From Streptomyces sp. SS1-1 (GTDB taxonomy: Bacteria > Actinomycetota > Actinomycetes > Streptomycetales > Streptomycetaceae), in contig NZ_WBXN01000004.1 of NCBI RefSeq assembly GCF_008973465.1, positions 4,008,501 through 4,072,500 on the forward strand: a stretch of DNA of 64,000 nucleotides. The letters run 5' to 3'. A program made the position numbers and the translations under genes. The first letter of the stretch is position 1. Every line of letters starts with the position of its first letter. Below the pieces are notes generated by a model. It searched no databases. It saw nothing but the letters and a program-made list of their open reading frames with translations, and was not told where the DNA came from. Below, in pieces: positions 25,438 through 33,723 of this stretch.

Positions 25438-26367
25438 GTGAGTACAAGCCAACAGCCGGATCCCAGGGACCGCCCCGCGCGGCTCACCGTCGGTGTCGTC
25501 GGCGCCGGCCGCGTGGGCCCCGCGCTCGCCGCGTCCCTCCAACTGGCCGGACACCGCCCGGTCGCCGTCTCGGGGGTCTCCGACGCCTCCCGGCGCCGCG
25601 CCGAGCACCTGCTGCCCGGGGTGCCGCTGGTGCCGCCCGCCGAGGTCCTGGCCCGCTCCGAGCTCGTGCTGCTGACCGTGCCCGACGACGCGCTGCCCGG
25701 ACTGGTCGAGGGGCTCGCCGAGACCGGCGCGGTCCGCCCCGGCCAGCTGCTCGTGCACACCTCCGGGCGGTACGGCGCCAAGGTCCTGGACCCCGCCCTG
25801 CGCGCGGGCGCGCTGCCGTTGGCCCTGCACCCGGCGATGACCTTCACCGGCACCCCCGTCGACGTGCAGCGCCTGGCCGGCTGCTCCTTCGGCGTCACGG
25901 CCCCGGAGGAACTGCGGCTGGCCGCCGAGGCCCTCGTCATCGAGATGGGCGGCGAGCCCGAGTGGATCGCCGAGGAGCGGCGCCCGCTCTACCACGCGGC
26001 CCTCGCCCTCGGCGCGAACCACCTGGTCACGCTGGTCGCCCAGTCCATGGAGCTGCTGCGCGAGGCGGGCGTGGCCGCCCCCGACCGGATGCTGGGCCCG
26101 CTGCTCGGCGCCGCCCTGGACAACGCCCTGCGCTCCGGCGACGCCGCCCTGACCGGCCCCGTCGCGCGCGGCGACGCGGGCACCGTCGCCGCGCACGTCA
26201 CCGAGCTGCGCCGGCACGCGCCGGGGACCGTCGCCGGCTATCTGGCGATGGCCCGCGCCACCGCCGACCGCGCCCTGGCCCACGGCCTGCTCAAGCCGGA
26301 ACTCGCCGAGGACCTGCTCGGCGTGCTCGCGACCGGGACCGACGGCGCCGAGGGAGATGCCCGATGA
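25438..26367 (+). CDS. Rossmann-fold oxidoreductase with DUF2520 domain (ketopantoate-reductase-like)
   Basis: 309 aa. N-terminal NAD(P)-binding fingerprint 'VGVVGAGRVGPALA' (about residues 18-31), 'VLLTVPDDALPGL' and 'VHTSG', then a C-terminal helical DUF2520 domain ('YHAALALGANHLVTLVAQS'). The layout resembles 6-phosphogluconate-dehydrogenase-like enzymes such as ketopantoate reductase. Its stop overlaps the panC start (ATGA, 26364-26367), so a role in pantothenate synthesis is likely but inferred. GTG start at 25438, first gene of the operon. Confidence 0.75.
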   Translation: MSTSQQPDPRDRPARLTVGVVGAGRVGPALAASLQLAGHRPVAVSGVSDASRRRAEHLLPGVPLVPPAEVLARSELVLLTVPDDALPGLVEGLAETGAVRPGQLLVHTSGRYGAKVLDPALRAGALPLALHPAMTFTGTPVDVQRLAGCSFGVTAPEELRLAAEALVIEMGGEPEWIAEERRPLYHAALALGANHLVTLVAQSMELLREAGVAAPDRMLGPLLGAALDNALRSGDAALTGPVARGDAGTVAAHVTELRRHAPGTVAGYLAMARATADRALAHGLLKPELAEDLLGVLATGTDGAEGDAR

Positions 26368-27356
26368 CCCCCACTCTGCTGCGCACCGCTGCCGAGCTGC
26401 ACGCGCGCGTGCGTACGGGCCGCCGTGCCGTCGTGATGACGATGGGCGCCCTCCACGAGGGCCACGCCACCCTGATCCGCGCCGCCCGCCGGATCGCCGG
26501 GCCGGACGGCGAGGTCGTTGTCACCGTCTTCGTGAACCCCCTCCAGTTCGGCGCGGGCGAGGACCTCGACCGCTACCCGCGCACCCTGGACGCCGACATC
26601 GAGGTCGCCGGCCGGGCGGGCGCGGACGTCGTGTTCGCCCCGGCCGTCGACGAGGTCTACCCGGGCGGCGAGCCCCAGGTCCGGGTCACCGCGGGGCCCA
26701 TGGGGGAGCGGCTGGAGGGCGCCTCGCGCCCCGGCCACTTCGACGGCATGCTCACCGTCGTCGCCAAGCTTCTGCATCTGACCCGGCCGGACGTCGCCCT
26801 GTACGGGCAGAAGGACGCCCAGCAGCTCGCGCTGATCCGCCGGATGGTCCGCGACCTGAACTTCTCCGTGGAGATCGTCGGCGTCCCCACCGTGCGCGAG
26901 GAGGACGGCCTCGCGCTGTCCAGCCGCAACCGCTACCTCTCGCCCGCGGAGCGGCGCACCGCGCTCGCCCTGTCGCAGGCCCTGTTCGCCGGCGCCGACC
27001 GGCACGCGGCCCAGGAGGCGCTGCGCGCGCGGGCCCGCGAGGTGCCGGCCACGCGCGCGCGTGCCGAGGCGCTCAGCGCCCTCGGCGAGTCCCGTGCCGC
27101 CGCCGACGCGCACGCCGTCGCCAAGGCCACGCCCGGCTCCGCCGCGGCCGTCCGCGCCGCCGCCCGGCTGGTCCTGGACGACGCCGCCCGGCTCACGCCG
27201 CCGCTCGAACTGGACTACCTCGCCCTCGTCGACCCGTCCGACTTCACCGAGATCGGGGACGACTTCACCGGCGAGGCCGTCCTCGCCGTCGCCGCCCGGG
27301 TCGGCGCGACCCGGCTGATCGACAACATCACCCTCACCTTCGGAGCCGCCTCGTGA
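26364..27356 (+). CDS. panC: Pantothenate synthetase
   Basis: Condenses pantoate and beta-alanine using ATP to make pantothenate. Nucleotidyltransferase motifs 'MTMGALHEGH' (about residues 24-33), 'NPLQFG', 'PGHFDGMLTVVAKL', 'YGQKDAQQL' and 'SSRNRYL' are all in place. 330 aa, with an Ala-rich C-terminal domain somewhat longer than E. coli PanC. The start overlaps the previous stop, and its own stop overlaps the nadB GTG (GTGA). Confidence 0.96.
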   Translation: MTPTLLRTAAELHARVRTGRRAVVMTMGALHEGHATLIRAARRIAGPDGEVVVTVFVNPLQFGAGEDLDRYPRTLDADIEVAGRAGADVVFAPAVDEVYPGGEPQVRVTAGPMGERLEGASRPGHFDGMLTVVAKLLHLTRPDVALYGQKDAQQLALIRRMVRDLNFSVEIVGVPTVREEDGLALSSRNRYLSPAERRTALALSQALFAGADRHAAQEALRARAREVPATRARAEALSALGESRAAADAHAVAKATPGSAAAVRAAARLVLDDAARLTPPLELDYLALVDPSDFTEIGDDFTGEAVLAVAARVGATRLIDNITLTFGAAS

Positions 27357-29059
27357 CCAGCACAGGCATACGACTGCACGCGCCCGCGCCAGGATGGGCC
27401 ATCTCCGCGGACGTCGTGGTCGTCGGCTCCGGCGTGGCCGGCCTGACGGCCGCCCTGCGCTGCGAGGCGGCCGGCCTCGCCACCGTCGTCGTCACCAAGG
27501 CACGCCTGGACGACGGCTCGACCCGCTGGGCCCAGGGCGGCATCGCCGCCGCGCTCGGCGAGGGCGACACCCCCGAGCAGCACCTGGACGACACCCTGGT
27601 GGCCGGCGCCGGGCTGTGCGACGAGGAGGCCGTGCGCATCCTCGTCACCGAGGGCCCCGACGCCGTCCGCCGGCTGATCGAGACCGGCGCCCACTTCGAC
27701 GAGTCCTCCGAGGGCGAGCTGGAACTCACCCGCGAGGGCGGCCACCACCGCCGCCGCATCGCCCACGCGGGCGGTGACGCGACCGGCGCGGAGATCTCCC
27801 GCGCCCTGGTCGAGGCCGTGCGCGCGCGGGGCCTGCGCACCGTCGAGAACGCGCTGGTGCTCGACCTGCTCACGGACGCCGAGGGCCGCACCGCGGGCGT
27901 CACCCTGCACGTCATGGGCGAGGGGCAGCACGACGGCGTGGGCGCGGTGCACGCGCCCGCCGTGGTCCTGGCGACCGGCGGCATGGGCCAGGTCTTCTCG
28001 GCGACGACGAACCCGTCGGTGTCCACCGGCGACGGCGTGGCCCTCGCGCTGCGCGCGGGCGCCGAGGTCAGCGACCTGGAGTTCGTGCAGTTCCACCCGA
28101 CCGTCCTGTTCCTCGGGCCGGAGGCGGAGGGCCAGCAGCCGCTGGTCTCCGAGGCGGTCCGCGGCGAGGGCGCCCACCTGGTCGACGCCGACGGCGTGCG
28201 GTTCATGGTCGGACAGCACGAACTGGCGGAGCTCGCGCCCCGGGACATCGTCGCCAAGGGCATCACGCGGCGGATGCTGGAGCAGGGCGCGGAGCACATG
28301 TTCCTCGACGCCCGGCACTTCGGCGCCGAGATGTGGGAGCACCGCTTCCCGACGATCCTCGCCGCCTGCCGGGCGCACGGCATCGACCCCGTCACCGCGC
28401 CGATCCCGGTCGCCCCGGCCGCCCACTACGCCTCGGGCGGCGTACGCACCGACCCCCGGGGCCGGACGACCGTCCCCGGCCTGTACGCGTGCGGCGAGGT
28501 GGCCTGCACCGGGGTGCACGGCGCCAACCGCCTCGCGTCGAACTCGCTCCTCGAAGGGCTCGTCTACGCCGAGCGCATCGCCGCCGACATCGCCGGGGCC
28601 CGCGCGGCCGACGGCCTCCCCGCGCGCGTGCCGCAGCCGGTGCCGCACGCGGAGACCGGGCACCCCCTGCTCGCCCCCGAGGCCCGTTTCGCGATCCAGC
28701 GGATCATGACCGAGGGCGCCGGTGTGATCCGCTCCGAGGCCTCCCTCACCGAGGCCGCCGAGCGGATCGAGCGGCTGCGCGCCGAGGCCCGCGACGCCCT
28801 CCTGGAGAACGGCAAGACCGCCGAGCCCGGCGTCGACACCTGGGAGGCCACGAACCTGCTGTGCGTGGCCCGCGCCCTGGTGGCCGCCGCCCGGCTGCGC
28901 CAGGAGACCCGCGGCTGCCATTGGCGCGAGGACCGGCCCGACCGCGACGACACGGCCTGGCGGCGCCACATCGTCGTACGCCTGAACCCCGACCGCACAC
29001 TGGCCGTGCACACCACCGACACCGCAGACCTCCCCCCGACCCGGCCCCAGGAGCAGTGA
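27353..29059 (+). CDS. nadB: L-aspartate oxidase
   Basis: FAD enzyme oxidising aspartate to iminoaspartate, first step of de novo NAD synthesis. FAD-binding 'DVVVVGSGVAGLTAAL' (about residues 20-35), 'STRWAQGGIAA', 'VQFHPT', 'HYASGGV' with the active-site region, and 'GANRLASNSLLEGLV'. 568 aa with the C-terminal helical domain of the succinate dehydrogenase/fumarate reductase flavoprotein family. No nadA is in the window, so quinolinate synthase must be encoded elsewhere. Confidence 0.96.
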   Translation: MTSTGIRLHAPAPGWAISADVVVVGSGVAGLTAALRCEAAGLATVVVTKARLDDGSTRWAQGGIAAALGEGDTPEQHLDDTLVAGAGLCDEEAVRILVTEGPDAVRRLIETGAHFDESSEGELELTREGGHHRRRIAHAGGDATGAEISRALVEAVRARGLRTVENALVLDLLTDAEGRTAGVTLHVMGEGQHDGVGAVHAPAVVLATGGMGQVFSATTNPSVSTGDGVALALRAGAEVSDLEFVQFHPTVLFLGPEAEGQQPLVSEAVRGEGAHLVDADGVRFMVGQHELAELAPRDIVAKGITRRMLEQGAEHMFLDARHFGAEMWEHRFPTILAACRAHGIDPVTAPIPVAPAAHYASGGVRTDPRGRTTVPGLYACGEVACTGVHGANRLASNSLLEGLVYAERIAADIAGARAADGLPARVPQPVPHAETGHPLLAPEARFAIQRIMTEGAGVIRSEASLTEAAERIERLRAEARDALLENGKTAEPGVDTWEATNLLCVARALVAAARLRQETRGCHWREDRPDRDDTAWRRHIVVRLNPDRTLAVHTTDTADLPPTRPQEQ

Positions 29060-29064
29060 CAGCA

Positions 29065-30036
29065 GTGACCACCCCCGACCTTCCCCTCGCCCCGAACGGC
29101 GGCTGCGGCGACGACTGCGCCTGCGGCGCCGGCGAGGAGTACCTGGAGTGCGGGCTCGACCCCGCGCTCGCCCAGCTCCTCGCCGACGCGGGCCTCGACC
29201 CGGTCGAGGTCGAGGACATCGCCAACGTGGCCCTCCAGGAGGACCTCGCCGGCGGCGTGGACGTGACGACGGTCGCGACCATCCCCGAGGAGGCCGTCGC
29301 CACCGCCGACTTCGTCGCCCGCGAGGACGGCGTCGTGGCCGGCCTCAGGGTCGCCGAGGCGGTCCTCTCGATCGTCTGCGAGGACGAGTTCGAGGTCGAG
29401 CGGCACGTCGAGGACGGCGACCGGATCGCGGCGGGGCAGAAGCTCCTGTCGGTGACCACCCGCACCCGTGACCTGCTGACCGCCGAGCGCAGCGCGCTGA
29501 ACATCCTGTGCCGCCTGTCGGGCATCGCTACGGCCACGCGCGCGTGGGCGGACGCCCTGGACGGCACCCGGGCGAAGGTCCGCGACACCCGCAAGACGAC
29601 GCCGGGGCTGCGCGCGCTGGAGAAGTACGCCGTGCGCTGCGGCGGCGGCGTCAACCACCGCATGTCCCTGTCGGACGCGGCCCTCGTCAAGGACAACCAC
29701 GTCGTCGCGGCGGGCGGGGTGGCGCAGGCCTTCAAGGCGGTCCGCGAGGCCTTCCCGGAGGTGCCGATCGAGGTCGAGGTCGACACGCTGCACCAGCTCC
29801 GCGAGGTCATGGACGCGGGCGCCGACCTGATCCTGCTGGACAACTTCACGCCGGGCGAGTGCGAGGAGGCCGTGGCGCTCGTCGACGGCCGCGCCGCCCT
29901 GGAGGCCTCCGGCCGGCTGACCCTGGACAACGCCAAGGCGTACGCGGACACCGGCGTGGACTACCTCGCGGTCGGCGCCCTCACCCACTCCTCGCCGATC
30001 CTGGACATCGGCCTGGACCTGCGAGCGGCGGAGTAG
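29065..30036 (+). CDS. nadC: Nicotinate-nucleotide pyrophosphorylase (carboxylating)
   Basis: Quinolinate phosphoribosyltransferase, forms nicotinate mononucleotide. 'ALQEDLAGGVDVTT', 'AERSALNILCRLSGIAT', 'RKTTPGLRALEKYAV', 'HRMSLSDAALVKDNH' and 'LLDNF' are the family motifs. An unusual N-terminal extension of about 30 residues contains a Cys cluster ('GGCGDDCACGAG'). Start GTG 29065 (11 bases after AGGAG); GTG 29056, overlapping the nadB stop, is the alternative. 323 aa. Confidence 0.95.
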   Translation: MTTPDLPLAPNGGCGDDCACGAGEEYLECGLDPALAQLLADAGLDPVEVEDIANVALQEDLAGGVDVTTVATIPEEAVATADFVAREDGVVAGLRVAEAVLSIVCEDEFEVERHVEDGDRIAAGQKLLSVTTRTRDLLTAERSALNILCRLSGIATATRAWADALDGTRAKVRDTRKTTPGLRALEKYAVRCGGGVNHRMSLSDAALVKDNHVVAAGGVAQAFKAVREAFPEVPIEVEVDTLHQLREVMDAGADLILLDNFTPGECEEAVALVDGRAALEASGRLTLDNAKAYADTGVDYLAVGALTHSSPILDIGLDLRAAE

Positions 30037-30044
30037 GTACCGGC

Positions 30045-30842
30045 ATGCTGCTCACGATCGACGTAGGCAACACCCACACCGTCCTCGGCCTCTTCGACGG
30101 CGAGGACATCGTCGAGCACTGGCGCATCTCCACGGACGCGCGCCGCACCGCCGACGAGCTCGCGGTCCTGCTCCAGGGCCTGATGGGCATGCACCCGCTC
30201 CTCGGTGACGAACTGGGTGACGGGATCGACGGCATCGCCATCTGCGCGACCGTCCCGTCGGTCCTGCACGAGCTGCGCGAGGTGACCCGCCGCTACTACG
30301 GCGACGTCCCCGCCGTCCTCGTCGAGCCGGGCGTGAAGACCGGTGTGCCGATCCAGTTCGACAACCCCAAGGAGGTCGGCGCCGACCGCATCATCAACGC
30401 GGTCGCGGCGAACGAGCTGTACGGCGGCCCGGCGATCGTCGTCGACTTCGGCACGGCGACCACGTTCGACGCGGTCTCCGCGCGCGGGGAGTACGTCGGC
30501 GGCGTGATCGCGCCCGGCATCGAGATCTCGGTGGAGGCCCTCGGCGTCAAGGCCGCGCAGCTGCGGAAGATCGAGGTGGCCCGGCCCCGGACCGTGATCG
30601 GCAAGAACACGGTCGCGGCGATGCAGTCGGGCATCGTCTACGGCTTCGCGGGCCAGGTCGACGGGGTCGTCACCCGGATGGCGCGCGAGCTCGCGGACGA
30701 CCCCGACGACGTGACGGTGATCGCCACGGGCGGGCTGGCCCCGACCGTGCTCGGGGAGAGCACCGTCATCGACGAGCACGAGCCGTGGCTGACCCTGATC
30801 GGGCTCCGCCTGGTCTACGAACGCAACGTCGCCCGGAGCTGA
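30045..30842 (+). CDS. coaX: Type III pantothenate kinase
   Basis: Phosphorylates pantothenate, the committed step of CoA synthesis; the ASKHA-fold form not inhibited by CoA. 'LTIDVGNTHTVLGLF' (phosphate 1), 'GADRIINAVAA', 'VVDFGTATTFD' (phosphate 2) and 'GGVIAPGIE' are visible. 265 aa. Eight bases after nadC in the same unit, so one transcript makes pantothenate, NAD precursors and the CoA kinase. Confidence 0.95.
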   Translation: MLLTIDVGNTHTVLGLFDGEDIVEHWRISTDARRTADELAVLLQGLMGMHPLLGDELGDGIDGIAICATVPSVLHELREVTRRYYGDVPAVLVEPGVKTGVPIQFDNPKEVGADRIINAVAANELYGGPAIVVDFGTATTFDAVSARGEYVGGVIAPGIEISVEALGVKAAQLRKIEVARPRTVIGKNTVAAMQSGIVYGFAGQVDGVVTRMARELADDPDDVTVIATGGLAPTVLGESTVIDEHEPWLTLIGLRLVYERNVARS

Positions 30843-30853
30843 CCCGAGCCCGC

Positions 30854-30887
30854 CACCAGGGCCGGTATCGCGGTATCGGCCCTGGTG
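30854..30887 (+). terminator. Terminator after coaX
   Basis: Perfect 11-base inverted repeat (30854-30864 and 30877-30887) with a 12-base loop, just past the coaX stop. Confidence 0.6.
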
Positions 30888-30983
30888 AGCCCGGTCCTCC
30901 CGGCGCACCCCCAGCCGGGTGTCTCACCGGCGACACCCATCCCCCTATGCCGGGATTGTCCGATTAGCGCGTATCGTCGCGGC

Positions 30984-31688
30984 ATGCCCACGCCCTACGG
31001 ATCCCTCGGCGGCATGGCCTTCGGCGCGGAGGAGCTGCGTGTGCTCCGCCGCGCCCTCGCCCTCGCCCTCCACGCCGGCCCCGCCTCGGCCGAAGACGTC
31101 CAGGACTGTCTCCACCTCGCCGGGTCGCTCGACGAGGCGATCCGCGAAGGCGCCCGGCAGCGCGCCTTCCTCCTGGACGACCTCGCCCGCTACCGTGCCG
31201 CCCTCCCCGGCAGCGCGACGGGCTACCTCGCCCTCCTGGCGGAGGCGCTGGACGCCGGGCACCGGCCCACCCGCGACGACCTCGCCGCCCTCGGCGCGCT
31301 GCGCGGCAACAGCCTCGCGGCCGCCCTGCTGGAGCGCTGCGCGCCGCGGGCCGCGACGGACGTGGTGGCCCTCCTGGCGCGTCCCGCCGCCGCCCCGGCC
31401 GTCCCCGCCGGGCCGCTCGTCCCGGCGTCCCGTGCGCACCTCCAGGCCCTTCCCGGCGGCCTCCAGGGCGCGGCCGTCACGCTGCCCGCCCAGGCCGCCG
31501 GGGACGAGCCCGCGAAGCCGGCGCGCAAGCGGCCCGCCGAGAAGCCGGCCGCCCCGGCTCCCTCGCCCGCCCGGGAACCCGCCGCCCCCAAGCCGGGCCG
31601 CCCCATCCCGACCCCTGGCGAGGTCTTCCCCCGCCGCAGGCCCGCCCCGCCCACCACCGCCCCGCCCCAGCAACTGGCGGCGGGCTGA
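30984..31688 (+). CDS. Hypothetical protein, helical domain plus Pro/Ala-rich tail
   Basis: 234 aa, not recognised. Residues 10-130 are a compact-looking helical domain ('GAEELRVLRRALALALH', 'DVQDCLHLAGSLDEAIREG', 'LDDLARYRAALPGSA'). After about residue 140 the sequence becomes low-complexity and rich in Pro, Ala and Lys. Not secreted. TATCGT (30972-30977) ends six bases before the ATG, so it is probably leaderless. The next small membrane gene follows after 48 bases. Confidence 0.7.
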   Translation: MPTPYGSLGGMAFGAEELRVLRRALALALHAGPASAEDVQDCLHLAGSLDEAIREGARQRAFLLDDLARYRAALPGSATGYLALLAEALDAGHRPTRDDLAALGALRGNSLAAALLERCAPRAATDVVALLARPAAAPAVPAGPLVPASRAHLQALPGGLQGAAVTLPAQAAGDEPAKPARKRPAEKPAAPAPSPAREPAAPKPGRPIPTPGEVFPRRRPAPPTTAPPQQLAAG

Positions 31689-31736
31689 CCGGCCCCTGCG
31701 CGAAGATCGCCCCGCCCCGTGGCTACCCTGGGACCC

Positions 31737-31916
31737 ATGGACTACGTCTCCGCACTGCTCCCCCCGGTCGTGATGGCCGTGTTCTTCATCGGACTGATCC
31801 GGGTGATCGTGAAGACGCAGGGCGGGGCGAACAAGGCCAAGGAGGACGCGGCCGTGGACGCCGCCCTCGCGCGCGTGGAGAGCTCCCGCGGGGCCTCCGC
31901 CCAGCCCGACGCCTGA
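31737..31916 (+). CDS. Small single-pass membrane protein
   Basis: 59 residues: one N-terminal hydrophobic helix ('LPPVVMAVFFIGLIRVIV', about residues 8-25) and a charged Ala/Lys/Asp-rich cytoplasmic tail. Conserved-type Streptomyces miniprotein of unknown role. TACCCT (31724-31729) ends seven bases before the ATG, consistent with a leaderless mRNA and an independent promoter. Confidence 0.7.
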   Translation: MDYVSALLPPVVMAVFFIGLIRVIVKTQGGANKAKEDAAVDAALARVESSRGASAQPDA

Positions 31917-31932
31917 CCCGCCCGGCCTCTCC

Positions 31933-31987
31933 GGCGTACGACTCCGGCCGGCGCACGCCCCCGCGTGCGTTTTCCGGGTCGTACGCC
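31933..31987 (+). terminator. Nested-hairpin terminator
   Basis: Outer ten-base arms (31933-31942 and 31978-31987) enclose an inner seven-base hairpin (31952-31958 and 31963-31969) followed by TTTT; a second T-run follows the outer stem. One of the most intrinsic-looking terminators of the window. Confidence 0.75.
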
Positions 31988-32062
31988 CTTTTTGTTCACG
32001 TTTGCAGGTGAAGGCGCACGTCGGGGCGCCAACGATCAGTTCTCCCACTATTGTTCTGAGTT

Positions 32063-32578
32063 GTGCCTCGCCCCTTGGGAGAACTCGAAGACGCGGTCAT
32101 GACGCGGGTGTGGAAGTGGAACCGCCCGGTGACCGTTCGAGAAGTCCTGGAAGATCTCCAGCAGGAACGGTCCATCGCGTACACGACCGTGATGACCGTT
32201 ATGGACAATCTCCATCAGAAGGGCTGGGTCCGGCGTGAAGCGGAAGGCCGGGCCTATCGATATGAGGCGGTGTCCACTCGCGCCGCCTACGCGGCGGCCC
32301 TGATGAACGACGCCTGGTCGCAGAGCGACAACCCCGCCGCCGCTCTCGTCGCCTTCTTCGGCATGATGAGCGACGAACAGCGCACCGCCCTGCGGGACGC
32401 CGTACGCATCGTCCAGGGCCCGGAAACGGCCGAGCCGCCGCAACCGCCCGATACACGCGGCGTTACCGGGGGCGATAGCGGCGGCGCCTATACGTCCGGC
32501 GCCGATACCGCCTCCGATACGGCCGGCGATACCGCGGGGGAGAACCCCGGCTCGGCAGAGGGGCCCGGCGGGCGATAG
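32063..32578 (+). CDS. BlaI/MecI/CopY-family transcriptional repressor
   Basis: 171 aa. N-terminal winged helix 'GELEDAVMTRVWKWNRPVTV', 'SIAYTTVMTVMDNLHQKGWV' and 'GRAYRYEAVST' matches the BlaI/MecI family that controls beta-lactam resistance and envelope genes. The C-terminal 45 residues are a low-complexity tail with a DTASDTAGDTAG-type repeat. GTG start; TATTGT at 32049-32054 may be a -10 with a very short leader. No BlaR-type sensor gene is adjacent. Confidence 0.85.
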   Translation: MPRPLGELEDAVMTRVWKWNRPVTVREVLEDLQQERSIAYTTVMTVMDNLHQKGWVRREAEGRAYRYEAVSTRAAYAAALMNDAWSQSDNPAAALVAFFGMMSDEQRTALRDAVRIVQGPETAEPPQPPDTRGVTGGDSGGAYTSGADTASDTAGDTAGENPGSAEGPGGR

Positions 32579-32587
32579 CGTCCGCTC

Positions 32588-33151
32588 ATGTCAGCAGAGA
32601 GCCACTCCGGGGGAAGCGCCTCGGCGGAGAGCACGGAAGTCACCGCAAAAGCCATCACCGTCCGGCGGGCGCGAACCGGCGATGTCCCGGCGGTACGCCG
32701 GCTCCTTGACGCGTACGTCCAGCGCCGCATCCTGCTCGACAAAGCCACGGTCACGCTTTACGAGGACATCCAGGAGTTCTGGGTCGCGGAACGTGACGAC
32801 AACGGTGAGGTCGTCGGCTGCGGCGCCCTGCACGTCATGTGGGAAGACCTGGCGGAAGTCCGCACCCTCGCCGTGAAGCCCGGCCTGCGCGGCGCCGGCG
32901 TCGGGCACCAGGTGCTCGAGAAGTTGCTGCACACCGCGCGCTGGCTCGGCGTTCGCCGGGTTTTCTGTCTCACCTTCGAAGTGGACTTCTTCGGCAAGCA
33001 CGGCTTCGTCGAGATCGGCGAGACCCCGGTCGACACGGATGTCTACGCCGAGCTGCTGCGTTCCTATGACGAAGGCGTCGCGGAGTTCCTGGGTCTCGAA
33101 CGAGTGAAACCGAACACCTTGGGCAACAGCCGGATGCTTCTGCATCTGTGA
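32588..33151 (+). CDS. GNAT amino-acid N-acetyltransferase (NAGS-like)
   Basis: 187 aa. GNAT domain after a 20-residue Ser/Glu-rich lead: 'TVRRARTGDVPAVRRLLDAY', acetyl-CoA loop 'VKPGLRGAGVGHQVLEKLL' and 'KHGFVEIGE'. This short form is the actinobacterial L-glutamate N-acetyltransferase type (as in mycobacterial ArgA), which starts arginine synthesis; the substrate is inferred from family resemblance. Starts nine bases after the BlaI-type stop, likely co-transcribed. Confidence 0.8.
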   Translation: MSAESHSGGSASAESTEVTAKAITVRRARTGDVPAVRRLLDAYVQRRILLDKATVTLYEDIQEFWVAERDDNGEVVGCGALHVMWEDLAEVRTLAVKPGLRGAGVGHQVLEKLLHTARWLGVRRVFCLTFEVDFFGKHGFVEIGETPVDTDVYAELLRSYDEGVAEFLGLERVKPNTLGNSRMLLHL

Positions 33152-33296
33152 TCGCCGCATCGGCAAGCCGTATTCCGCCCGACCGGGCATGCCCAGGTGC
33201 CCTATGTCCGAAACGCGCATGTTTCCGGGCCGTGGGTGGGAGCCAGCTTCTCCCGAGGGTTTGTGTTTTTCCGGCAAAAGCGGTTTGCTTTCCGAC

Positions 33297-33318
33297 GTAC
33301 TGCAGTACTGCATATAAC
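33297..33318. promoter_or_regulatory. lsr2 promoter region: GTACTGCA direct repeat and TATAAC box
   Basis: GTACTGCA occurs twice in tandem (33297-33304, 33305-33312), creating the palindrome GTACTGCAGTAC, and abuts TATAAC (33313-33318), a plausible -10. The stretch 33259-33320 is unusually A/T-rich for this chromosome, as expected for an Lsr2 target. Confidence 0.5.
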
Positions 33319-33383
33319 AGGGGACGGCGAAACGGCGGACGCCGCGACCCCCGGCCCTCACGTTATCGATGAAAGGAAATCCG

Positions 33384-33722
33384 GTGGCACAGAAGGTTCA
33401 GGTCCTTCTTGTCGATGACCTCGACGGCGGCGAGGCGGACGAGACCGTGACGTTCGCGCTGGACGGCAAGACGTACGAGATCGATCTCACGACTGCCAAT
33501 GCGGACAAGCTCCGTGGCCTTCTCGAGCCTTACGTGAAGGGCGGCCGTCGTACCGGGGGCCGTGCTTCGGGTGGGCGTGGAAAGGCGCGTGCCGCGTCCG
33601 GCGGCGGCAGCCAGGACACCGCGCAGATCCGTGCGTGGGCGAAGGAGAACGGTTACGAGGTCAACGACCGCGGGCGTGTGCCGGCGAGCATCCGCGAGGC
33701 CTACGAGAAGGCCAACGGCTGA
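33384..33722 (+). CDS. lsr2: Nucleoid-associated protein Lsr2
   Basis: H-NS-like xenogeneic silencer that bridges and coats A/T-rich DNA. 112 aa: an N-terminal oligomerisation domain ('QVLLVDDLDGGEADETVTFA') and a C-terminal DNA-binding domain ending 'NDRGRVPASIREAYEKAN', with the AT-hook-like RGR. A Gly/Arg/Lys-rich linker joins them. GTG 33384 has AAAGGA six bases upstream. The A/T-rich upstream region suggests self-regulation, by inference. Confidence 0.96.
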   Translation: MAQKVQVLLVDDLDGGEADETVTFALDGKTYEIDLTTANADKLRGLLEPYVKGGRRTGGRASGGRGKARAASGGGSQDTAQIRAWAKENGYEVNDRGRVPASIREAYEKANG

Positions 33723-33723
33723 G

